Source: Caldilineaceae bacterium (lineage in GTDB: Bacteria > Chloroflexota > Anaerolineae > Caldilineales > Caldilineaceae). Taken from it: a stretch of 6,117 nt of DNA. Position 1 is the first letter of the stretch. Every line of letters starts with the position of its first letter. The stretch spans positions 1-6,117 of the forward strand of contig JAPPKT010000417.1 in the NCBI GenBank assembly GCA_028819675.1, given 5' to 3'. A program made the translations under genes and the position numbers. Under the pieces are notes generated by a model. That model was not told where the DNA came from and did no database searches. It was given only the letters and a program-made list of their open reading frames with translations. Of the stretch, positions 1 through 5,534 are shown piece by piece.

Positions 1-111
1 TAGCGGTTCAGGCGGATTTATTTATGATACCTGTTGAGGGCGCAAAGGGTAAATGTAGTTTTGCGTTGATGGATGTAGTCGAATGCGGAGAGAGAGTGGC
101 TAATGGCCGTT

Positions 112-154
112 GTCTGAATCAGGATTTGCAGGATTTCTAAGGATTTTCAGGATA
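112..154. repeat. Short phased GGATTT tandem repeat
   Basis: The motif GGAT begins at 122, 131, 141 and 150, giving spacings of 9, 10 and 9 bp. The first three copies read GGATTT and the last reads GGATA. The linkers are short (GCA, CTAA, TCA), and GTCTGAATCA leads into the array. The near-10 bp period puts every copy on about the same face of the helix. From memory, similar AGGATTT/CAGGATTT arrays turn up between genes in many unrelated bacterial genomes. I know of no settled function for them. Confidence 0.6.
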
Positions 155-212
155 GCGGGCGACCGGTTGCTGTCTGTTGGGCGGGTATTTCTTGGGGCGG
201 ATGCGAACTGCA

Positions 213-247
213 GGGGTTAGGGGCTGGGGGCCAGGGGTAAGGGGCGG
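213..247. repeat. GGGGNNN heptamer array, G-quadruplex motif
   Basis: Five consecutive 7 bp units each begin with GGGG: GGGGTTA, GGGGCTG, GGGGCCA, GGGGTAA and GGGGCGG. The phase is exact, starting at 213, 220, 227, 234 and 241. Read as a quadruplex, the forward strand has five runs of four or five G separated by loops of 2-3 bases, which far exceeds the usual four-run G3 rule. Short heptameric tandem repeats of this kind are known from cyanobacteria and other bacteria (STRR type). Whether this copy folds or has a role is inference. Confidence 0.75.
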
Positions 248-248
248 C

Positions 249-266
249 GCCTCCGCTGCCGGAGGT
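249..266. other. Small perfect hairpin beside the heptamer array
   Basis: CCTCCG (250-255) pairs perfectly with CGGAGG (260-265) around the loop CTGC, and G249 can add a wobble pair with T266. It starts two bases after the last heptamer unit. No T-run follows on either side, so it does not look like an intrinsic terminator. It may be part of the same repeat insertion, but that is a guess. Confidence 0.4.
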
Positions 267-670
267 TGGTGGGGGGACTGATTGCGGTCTGGTTGCCACC
301 TGAAGGGTACGATAGTTTACCGCCATTTTGGGTTGCACACGGTTAGAGGGTGTCATTGACAAAACGGGGAGGGCGTGCCAAGATGCAGGGACCAGCACTG
401 AACTCATCGACACCGCTCATAGACGAGAGGCATTTCTGGCAGTTTAATCACCCTGGAAAACCTGTTGGCCGGCTCAGGTCGGTCTGCGGTGGGTCGCGCG
501 CTCGAGGAAACTTTGTGATCGCATCCACGCTGCGGGCTGCCCTGATATTGGATGGCCGGGCGCGTGTTGGCCGGACTGCGTTTGCGTAGCTTTGAGCTTT
601 CAACGTGCGGGGGACGGGCCCGCTGAGGGTGCGTTGACAGGCCGGCTACCTTCGAAAAGGAATCGCCCAA

Positions 671-1681
671 ATGAAAGCAATGATGTACCGCGGCCCGTGG
701 AAGATGCCGGTGGAGGAGCTTGAGGAACCGACGGCGTCGGCGGGCAAGGTGGTTGTGGAGGTGGAGGCGGTGGGCATCTGCGGGTCGGATGTACACGGGT
801 TCACCGGCAAGAGCGGGCGGCGCACGCCGGGCATCGTGATGGGCCATGAGTTTGCGGGCACGGTCGGGGAAGTGGGGCCGGAGGTGGAGGGATACGCGGC
901 CGGCGACGGTGTGGTCGTGATGCCTCTATTTACGGTTGCCCCTGGGGCGGACCCGTACCCAATCAACCTGTCTCCCCACCGGCGGTTGACGGGCATGAAC
1001 GAGCACGGCGCGTATGCGCAACGGGTTGCGGTGCGGACGGCGCAGCTGTTTCCCAAGCCGGACGGCCTGAGCTGGCAACGTGCGGCACTATGCGAACCGA
1101 TGGCGGTGACACTGCACGCGGCGCGGATTACGCCCATCAACCCCATGCAGAAGGTGGCGGTGGTTGGCGTGGGGCCGATTGGCCTGCTGGCGATGCTGGC
1201 GGCACGTTTGAAGGGGGCGGGAACGGTGATTGCGGTGGACCGTTCGGTGCACCGGCTGGAGCTGGCCGAGGAGCTGGGGGCGGACGCGGTCATCAACGTA
1301 GACGAGACGGACGCGGTTGCGGCGATCCAGGAGATGACGGGCGGGGGCGTGGACGTGGCGTTCGAGGCGGTAGGACTGAGCCCGACGGCGCAACTTTCGG
1401 TCGAGGCTACGCGTAATGGGGGCAACGTCACCTGGATCGGAAACAATGCACCGATGATCGAGTTGGATATGCAGAGTGTCGTTACGCGTGAGATGAGCGT
1501 GCGCGGCTCCTATGGGTTTGACGAGACCGATTTTGCGGCGGCGATCGAAGCCCTGTCCTCGGGCCGGCTGAACGTGGATCCGCTGGTGGAGTTGGTGGCG
1601 CCGCTGGACGACGGGCCGGAACTTTTTCGCAGCCTGGCCGCGGGGGAGAACGACCTGGTCAAGATCATTTTGAAACCGTAG
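671..1681 (+). CDS. Zinc-type medium-chain alcohol/polyol dehydrogenase
   Basis: This 336-residue protein belongs to the medium-chain dehydrogenase/reductase family (sorbitol, threonine and galactitol-phosphate dehydrogenase group). It should oxidise a secondary alcohol or polyol with NAD+ in the cytoplasm. The N-terminal catalytic domain carries the active-site zinc set: Cys37 in GICGSD, His59-Glu60 in MGHE, and Glu142 in CEP. The Rossmann fold shows GVGPIG (166-171) and an acidic residue, Asp190, at the end of the second strand, which favours NAD over NADP. The lobe at about 86-101, which normally carries four structural-zinc cysteines, has none, although the flanking NLxPxRRLTG-type segment is kept. 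The ATG at 671 follows AAGGA (657-661) by 9 bases; ATGs at 680 and 683 are poorer choices. The exact substrate cannot be told. The isomerase-like gene 103 bp downstream suggests sugar or cyclitol metabolism. Confidence 0.9.
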   Translation: MKAMMYRGPWKMPVEELEEPTASAGKVVVEVEAVGICGSDVHGFTGKSGRRTPGIVMGHEFAGTVGEVGPEVEGYAAGDGVVVMPLFTVAPGADPYPINLSPHRRLTGMNEHGAYAQRVAVRTAQLFPKPDGLSWQRAALCEPMAVTLHAARITPINPMQKVAVVGVGPIGLLAMLAARLKGAGTVIAVDRSVHRLELAEELGADAVINVDETDAVAAIQEMTGGGVDVAFEAVGLSPTAQLSVEATRNGGNVTWIGNNAPMIELDMQSVVTREMSVRGSYGFDETDFAAAIEALSSGRLNVDPLVELVAPLDDGPELFRSLAAGENDLVKIILKP

Positions 1682-1685
1682 ACGA

Positions 1686-1733
1686 ATCGGATAGATGTGA
1701 TAGGCGCAAAATCAGATAGCGCACTTGTCCGAT
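1686..1733 (+). other. Possible stem-loop between dehydrogenase and isomerase
   Basis: ATCGGATAG (1686-1694) can pair with TTGTCCGAT (1725-1733), giving 9 pairs with two G-U wobbles. Inside this is a second arm, GCGC (1704-1707) with GCGC (1719-1722). CTTTTGA follows directly. The long interior and the short T-run make it a weak attenuator or terminator candidate. If real, it would lower read-through from the dehydrogenase into the next gene. Confidence 0.25.
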
Positions 1734-1784
1734 CTTTTGACAGTGTGATTGACTGAATAGAAAGAAAACCACGCGTTCAACCCT

Positions 1785-2678
1785 ATGAAAATCGCAGCGT
1801 TTCCCAAGTGTTATCTGGACGATATTTCCCTTCACCGCACGATGTCGGTCTTTGATTGGATCGAGCAGGCGGGGGAGCTTGGCGCCGAGGGGTTGGAGAT
1901 GTACGAGGGTTTTTTCTGGAGCCTGGACGACGGTTATATCGATTCGATCGGAGAGGCGATCGAGGGGGCAGGATTTGCGATGCCGATGCTGTGCTGCTCG
2001 CCGGATTTTACGGACCCCGACCCGGGGGCAAGGGAGCGGGCAGTTGAACGGGAAGCTCAGATGATCGAAATCACCCGGAGGCTGGGCGGTCCTGGCGCCG
2101 TCTGCCGCGTACTCTCCGGTCAGAGGAGGCCGGGGGTGACGGTGGAGCAGGGGCTGGAGTGGGTGGTGGAATGCATTAAGGAATGCATCGGGATTGCCAG
2201 AGAGAACGACATCGTGCTTGGACTTGAGAACCACTACAAGGACGGTTACTGGCAGTACCCGGAATTTGCGCAGAGGATGGAGACTTTTGTAGAGTTGCTG
2301 GAGGCCATCCCGGAACGGACACATTTCGGCGTCCAGTATGATCCTTCGAATGCGCTGGTTGCGGGGGACGATCCGGTTGAACTGCTGCGCATGGTGGCGG
2401 ACCGGGTGGTTACGATGCACGCCAGCGACCGTTTTCTGGAAGAGGGGACGACGCTGGAAGAGGTGCTGTTGCCAGACGGCCTGATCGGGTATCCGGACAA
2501 ACTCCAACACGGCATAACCGGACAGGGAAGCAACGACTATGACACCATCTTTTCGATTCTGCGGGACAGTGGATTCGATGGCTGGGTCAGCATTGAGGAC
2601 GGCATCAACGGAATGGAAGAGATGCGTGAGAGCATCGAGTTTTTGAAGCGGAAGCGTGCCCAGTATTTTGAACGGTAG
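1785..2678 (+). CDS. Sugar phosphate isomerase/epimerase-like TIM barrel
   Basis: This 297-residue protein has the pattern of the xylose-isomerase-like / AP-endonuclease-2 superfamily (COG1082 type). Members are cytoplasmic, metal-dependent TIM barrels that isomerise or epimerise sugars, keto-sugars or inositol derivatives. Metal-ligand candidates sit at the expected strand ends: Glu148 in LGLENH, Asp186 in VQYDPSN, His212 in TMHASD, and Glu271 in VSIEDG near the C-terminus. The order E-D-H-E and the length suit the family. The N-terminus (MKIAAFPKCY) starts the first barrel strand, so the ATG at 1785 is credible, but no clear Shine-Dalgarno precedes it; the purine-rich GAAAGAAAA lies about 15-25 bases upstream. 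The neighbouring dehydrogenase and phosphohexomutase support a sugar-catabolic role. Substrate and reaction cannot be assigned, and a DNA-repair endonuclease IV role is less likely given the context. Confidence 0.85.
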   Translation: MKIAAFPKCYLDDISLHRTMSVFDWIEQAGELGAEGLEMYEGFFWSLDDGYIDSIGEAIEGAGFAMPMLCCSPDFTDPDPGARERAVEREAQMIEITRRLGGPGAVCRVLSGQRRPGVTVEQGLEWVVECIKECIGIARENDIVLGLENHYKDGYWQYPEFAQRMETFVELLEAIPERTHFGVQYDPSNALVAGDDPVELLRMVADRVVTMHASDRFLEEGTTLEEVLLPDGLIGYPDKLQHGITGQGSNDYDTIFSILRDSGFDGWVSIEDGINGMEEMRESIEFLKRKRAQYFER

Positions 2679-2696
2679 AAACGATTGATTTATAAG
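2668..2696 (+). promoter_or_regulatory. Candidate sigma-70 promoter for the mutase gene
   Basis: TTGAAC (2668-2673, four of six matches to TTGACA) and TATAAG (2691-2696, five of six matches to TATAAT) are separated by exactly 17 bases. Transcription would start near 2703, about 40 bases before the mutase start codon. The -35 box lies within the last codons of the isomerase gene. It is the best box pair I found in the window, but it is unsupported by experiment. Confidence 0.5.
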
Positions 2697-2722
2697 CGAG
2701 AGAGTGTACTCACTCGACTCGC
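2696..2722 (+). promoter_or_regulatory. Inverted repeat on the predicted mutase start site
   Basis: GCGAG (2696-2700) pairs with CTCGC (2718-2722), and GAGTG (2702-2706) pairs with CACTC (2711-2715). The result is a 10-pair stem with a 1x2 internal loop and the tetraloop TACT. It begins in the -10 box and covers the predicted +1. It could be a repressor operator in DNA, or a hairpin at the 5' end of mRNA that affects stability or access to the ribosome site 8 bases downstream. There is no T-run, so a terminator is unlikely. Confidence 0.45.
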
Positions 2723-2730
2723 AGTGCCGC

Positions 2731-2735
2731 GGAGG
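2731..2735 (+). promoter_or_regulatory. Shine-Dalgarno that selects a TTG start
   Basis: GGAGG lies 7 bases before the TTG at 2743. An ATG at 2736 touches the motif but is in another frame. A TGA at 2737-2739 closes the mutase frame just upstream, so TTG is the first possible start in frame. Confidence 0.8.
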
Positions 2736-2742
2736 ATGAGCG

Positions 2743-4197
2743 TTGTCGATAAAATTTGGGACGGATGGCTGGCGGGCCGTCATTAGCGAAGATTTCACTT
2801 TTGAAAATGTGCGCAAGGTTGCGCAGGCGATTGCGGATGTCACGAACGACCAGTTCCGAGGCCTGCCGCGATTGCAGCCGTCGCTGGTTGTGGGATTTGA
2901 CACACGGTTTTTGAGCGATCGTTACGCGGTGGCGGTGGCAGAGGTGCTGGCCGGAAACGGTATTCGGGTCTGGTTGAGCCAGGCCGATACGCCGACGCCG
3001 ATGATTTCGTATGCGATTGTTGACAAGTGGGCTGACGGCGGCGTGATGATCACGGCGAGCCACAATCCGCCGCGCTACAACGGGATCAAGCTGAAGGCGT
3101 CGTACGGCGGTTCGGCCAGCGGGGCGACGCATAAGGAGGTGGAGCGGCGCATTCATCTGCGTGAGGGACGGGGAGAACAGCCAAGGAGGCTGGACTATGA
3201 GCAGGCGCTGAAGGCCGGTATCATCGAGCGATTCAACCCGTTGCCGGCCTTCCGTTCGCAGATGCGGAGCCTGGTGGATTTTGATGCGATCGAGCGGGCC
3301 GGGCTGTCGGTCGCGGTGGATGCGATGTACGGTGCGGGACGGATTTATCTGCGGCGGCTGCTGGAGGGTGCCGAGTGCCAGGTGACTGAATTGCGGAACG
3401 AGATGAATCCCGGTTTCAACGGTATACACCCGGAGCCGATCGCCCAGCATTTGCAGCCGCTGGTGGCGGAGATGGCGACGGGCAAGTACCATTTGGGACT
3501 GGCTACGGACGGCGACGCCGACCGCATCGGGGCGATCGACCCGGACGGACGTTTTATCGATCCGCATCAGATTATGGCACTGCTGGTCGACTATTTGATT
3601 CAGGACCGGTCGCTGCGGGGAAGCATCGCCAAGACGGTCAGCACTACACAGATGTTGAACCGGCTGGGGGCTCACTACGGGCTGCACGTGCACGAAACGC
3701 CGGTGGGCTTCCATTACATCAGCGATCTGATGCTGCAGGAGCCGGTGCTGCTGGGCGGAGAGGAGAGCGGCGGGATCAGTATACTCGGCCACATTCCTGA
3801 AGGTGACGGGTTGCTGATGGGACTGCTGCTGACAGAGATGGTGGCCAAGCGGCGCAAACCTTTGGGCGTGCTGATCGACGAGCTGATGGGAAGGCCGTAT
3901 ATGGGCAGGTTCTGCTATGGCCGCGACGACCGGGCGGTCAAGCCGTTCCCCAAGGCGGACCTGGTGGAGGGATTGATCGCGAACCGGCCGAGTGCTCTGA
4001 CGGGAACGAGCGTTGCGCAGGTGAACAACCAGGACGGGGTGAAGTTCATCCTGACGAACAACAGCTGGCTGTTGATCCGACCCAGCGGCACGGAACCGCT
4101 GCTGCGCATCTATGCCGAGGCGTCGTCGCACGAAGCTGTTGCGACGCTGCTGGCAGAAGGGACGGTGCTGGCCCAGCAGGTTTTGAAGAAGATTTGA
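2743..4197 (+). CDS. Phosphoglucomutase/phosphomannomutase family protein
   Basis: This 484-residue cytoplasmic alpha-D-phosphohexomutase interconverts hexose 1- and 6-phosphates, feeding nucleotide-sugar synthesis or glycolysis. All four family signatures are present in order. TASHNP (104-109) holds the phosphoserine Ser106. The magnesium loop DGDADR has Asp256, Asp258 and Asp260. The sugar-binding loop is GEESGG (339-344). The C-terminal phosphate-binding loop is RPSGTEP (446-452). The length is normal for the family and nothing is broken. The start is TTG: the family-typical N-terminus KFGTDGWRA begins four codons later, a stop lies two codons upstream, and GGAGG is well placed. Glucose versus mannose preference cannot be read reliably. 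The gene sits 64 bp after the isomerase-like gene, with its own candidate promoter and dyad in the gap. Confidence 0.95.
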   Translation: MSIKFGTDGWRAVISEDFTFENVRKVAQAIADVTNDQFRGLPRLQPSLVVGFDTRFLSDRYAVAVAEVLAGNGIRVWLSQADTPTPMISYAIVDKWADGGVMITASHNPPRYNGIKLKASYGGSASGATHKEVERRIHLREGRGEQPRRLDYEQALKAGIIERFNPLPAFRSQMRSLVDFDAIERAGLSVAVDAMYGAGRIYLRRLLEGAECQVTELRNEMNPGFNGIHPEPIAQHLQPLVAEMATGKYHLGLATDGDADRIGAIDPDGRFIDPHQIMALLVDYLIQDRSLRGSIAKTVSTTQMLNRLGAHYGLHVHETPVGFHYISDLMLQEPVLLGGEESGGISILGHIPEGDGLLMGLLLTEMVAKRRKPLGVLIDELMGRPYMGRFCYGRDDRAVKPFPKADLVEGLIANRPSALTGTSVAQVNNQDGVKFILTNNSWLLIRPSGTEPLLRIYAEASSHEAVATLLAEGTVLAQQVLKKI

Positions 4198-4297
4198 GAG
4201 GCAGCAGGACGGGGTGATGGATTTGGGTGCCGGCGGGAGTTCGTTTGCCGGCCAGTCCGTTACGGCAGGCGGGTGTAACTTAGAGTAGAAGACGGGG

Positions 4298-4327
4298 AAG
4301 GGCGTGAGCTGTACGGCTCGCGCCTTT
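4298..4327 (+). terminator. Probable terminator hairpin after the mutase gene
   Basis: AAGGGCGTGAGC (4298-4309) pairs with GCTCGCGCCTTT (4316-4327) around a 6-base loop, TGTACG. That is 12 consecutive pairs including two G-U wobbles. The wobbles would become A-C mismatches in the opposite transcript, so the fold favours rightward RNA. The tail (TTTGCAGTTTG, counting the paired Ts) is a poor U-run. It lies 100 bp past the mutase stop, between convergent genes, where a terminator is expected. Confidence 0.5.
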
Positions 4328-4409
4328 GCAGTTTGCTGGGGCAGATTCGGAACGCACCGCACGGGGGCAGGCGGGTTACGCGGCCATCGGATTCGTGTTG
4401 TGGTAGTCG

Positions 4410-4733
4410 TCAGCTGGGTCTGGGGATTAGCCGCTGTCTGATTTCCTGGCGCGTCCGCTCGAAGGTCTGGCGAAGTTTCAGGTCGGAGCCATTCTGGGCG
4501 CTGACGACGCGCTGTGCGCAGGTGACACAGCCCAGTGAGGCTTTGTAGCTGCTCTGGTCGCAGTTGAGGCAATCGCAGAGGCGGATCATCATGAGAGAGA
4601 AAGCAAGTGTATCCTCGTTCCCATCGCACTGACTTGCGACTTGCTCAACCAGTTCCTGCCAGTCGGCGCCGCGTTCCCGGCTTAGAGGTCTGACAGCCCG
4701 ATGAGGAAAGAGAATTTCACTTTGGGGGTACAT
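4410..4733 (-). CDS. Small cysteine-rich protein, two CxxC motifs, unknown function
   Basis: This 107-residue protein has no signal peptide or membrane segment. The middle holds Cys55-x2-Cys58 and Cys69-x2-Cys72, 10 residues apart, with an extra Cys53. The pattern fits a small zinc-ribbon or other metal-binding knuckle. The N-terminal half has a conserved-looking SEILFPHRAVRPL segment and a helix around W25-V33. The C-terminal third is charged and likely helical. From memory the layout (LAFSLMMIRLCDCLNC, then GCVTCAQ) resembles an uncharacterised family seen in Chloroflexota. I know of no function. The ATG at 4733 is chosen over a TTG at 4775 because AGGAG (4739-4743) sits 5 bases before it. 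It lies 81 bp after the second Yip1-like gene on the same strand, so it may be the last gene of that operon. Confidence 0.75.
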   Translation of the reverse strand: MYPQSEILFPHRAVRPLSRERGADWQELVEQVASQCDGNEDTLAFSLMMIRLCDCLNCDQSSYKASLGCVTCAQRVVSAQNGSDLKLRQTFERTRQEIRQRLIPRPS

Positions 4734-4738
4734 GACGA

Positions 4739-4743
4739 CTCCT
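4739..4743 (-). promoter_or_regulatory. Shine-Dalgarno that decides the small-protein start
   Basis: On the reverse strand, AGGAG inside GAGAGGAG lies 5 bases before the ATG at 4733. The alternative TTG at 4775 would add 14 residues of unremarkable sequence. Confidence 0.7.
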
Positions 4744-4814
4744 CTCGTGGGTTTTCGGTTGTTGGCGACTGACAATCGGGAGCAGAACAGGCTACAGTTG
4801 CCGAGGCATGCGGT

Positions 4815-5534
4815 TCAGAATCCGGTGGCGAACAGATAGACGCTCAGCAGGACCAGGGCGATTGCAGACAGAGTGACAATCAGAATAAACAGAAGCGGCA
4901 GCAGAACGGCGGCCAACGAGCGCAGACGGGGAAGATGAGTTACTTCTTCATTGGCCCTGATGTAGACAACGAAGGCCCAGATGACGCCGACCAGACCGCA
5001 GACGCGGCCGAAACAGGGGATGGGTGAGAGGCCGACGAGCAGGAGGGGTGCGGAAGCGAAGCCGGTGGCGGCGAAGAAGGGCTGCAAGCGGCAGGTGGCG
5101 CCGAGGACGCTGTTGCAGACCATTACCAGGGCGCCGTAGACGATCCAGAGGGCGAGCCAGCGCAGGGGCCAGTTGATCCATTCGCCGAGGGCGCTGAAGA
5201 AGGCAGCAAGCCAGCCGGGCAGAGGCTGGGGCAGGCCGGCGATCAGTTGGAAGAGCTCGACGATCTGGGCAGGGCTGAACAGGGGGAAGACATAGTCGAG
5301 AGGCGTTTGTTGCAAGAGAGAGGCCTGTGCGCCGAGGCGGGCGAGAGGGAGGGCGGTACCGGCTGATGCGGCCTGCTGCCAGTTGACGAGGAAGGGCAGG
5401 AAACCGGCCAGGAGGCCGAGAAGGAATACCATGCCCAAGGACTGGCGCATGGTGGTTTCGGTGAAACCGGAGGCGCGCAGCTGGACTGCGTCGCTCATTT
5501 TCTGAGGCGTGGGCAGCCAGTGGCGGATGTTCAC
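4815..5534 (-). CDS. Yip1-domain-like integral membrane protein
   Basis: This 239-residue membrane protein is predicted by eye to have about five hydrophobic segments: roughly 34-50, 122-143, 152-170, 174-193 and 205-236. The order of polar turns fits the bacterial Yip1 family: an aromatic-rich helix WLALWIVYGALV, then a P-rich turn SPIP, then VIWAFVVYIRANEEVTHLP leading to a long last helix. Bacterial Yip1 proteins have no well-established function. The GTG at 5534 overlaps the stop of the upstream gene as GTGA (5531-5534), and GGAGG (5541-5545) sits 6 bases before it. The internal ATG at 5498 has no ribosome site. The carboxyl half aligns by eye with the upstream protein, which suggests tandem duplication. 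The family call is inference from pattern. Confidence 0.7.
   Translation of the reverse strand: MNIRHWLPTPQKMSDAVQLRASGFTETTMRQSLGMVFLLGLLAGFLPFLVNWQQAASAGTALPLARLGAQASLLQQTPLDYVFPLFSPAQIVELFQLIAGLPQPLPGWLAAFFSALGEWINWPLRWLALWIVYGALVMVCNSVLGATCRLQPFFAATGFASAPLLLVGLSPIPCFGRVCGLVGVIWAFVVYIRANEEVTHLPRLRSLAAVLLPLLFILIVTLSAIALVLLSVYLFATGF

Larger units (their letters stand above)
1..670. other. Intergenic stretch with no supported gene
   Basis: I see no convincing gene here. One forward frame is open from position 3 to a TAA at 138-140 and could be the last 45 codons of a gene entering from the left. It matches nothing I recognise, and its final codons lie inside a repeat element, so I do not call it. 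A GTG-started frame of 79 codons at 350-589 also has no recognisable content. What the stretch does hold is a GGATTT repeat (112-154), a GGGG heptamer array (213-247), a small hairpin (249-266), two copies of GTTGGCCGG (464-472 and 566-574) and an 8 bp palindrome CGGGCCCG (615-622). The dehydrogenase promoter probably lies here, but no box pair is convincing. Confidence 0.6.

Noticed and set aside
356..384. TTGACA with CAAGAT 17 bases later, as a dehydrogenase promoter
   Set aside because: The -35 is perfect but the -10 matches only three of six positions, and it lies nearly 300 bp from the start codon.
350..589. Forward 79-codon frame with a GTG start
   Set aside because: No clear ribosome site, no recognisable content, and composition typical of GC-rich noncoding sequence.
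634..662. TTGACA just before the dehydrogenase
   Set aside because: At normal spacing the -10 would be AAGGAA, which is the ribosome site itself.
646..1446. Leftward 266-codon frame opposite the dehydrogenase
   Set aside because: It has shadow composition (S, T, P and A rich), no ribosome site or family pattern, and overlaps a clear dehydrogenase.
1737..1763. TTGACA upstream of the isomerase-like gene
   Set aside because: The only fair -10 is TAGAAA at a short 15-base spacer. At 17 bases the match is poor. It is possible but too weak to annotate.
4229..4252. GCCGGC ... GCCGGC stem after the mutase stop
   Set aside because: Each half is itself a common GC palindrome, the stem is only 6 pairs with a 12-base loop, and no T-run follows. 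The hairpin at 4298-4327 is a much better terminator.
4333..4548. Forward 71-codon frame at the convergent junction
   Set aside because: It overlaps the small cysteine-rich gene in antisense and has no supporting ribosome site or motif.
2710..4629. A 639-codon leftward open frame opposite the mutase gene
   Set aside because: It is rich in R, Q, H and P with no recognisable motif, and lies antisense to a fully supported enzyme. It is a codon-bias shadow, as is the 412-codon frame at 1665-2903.
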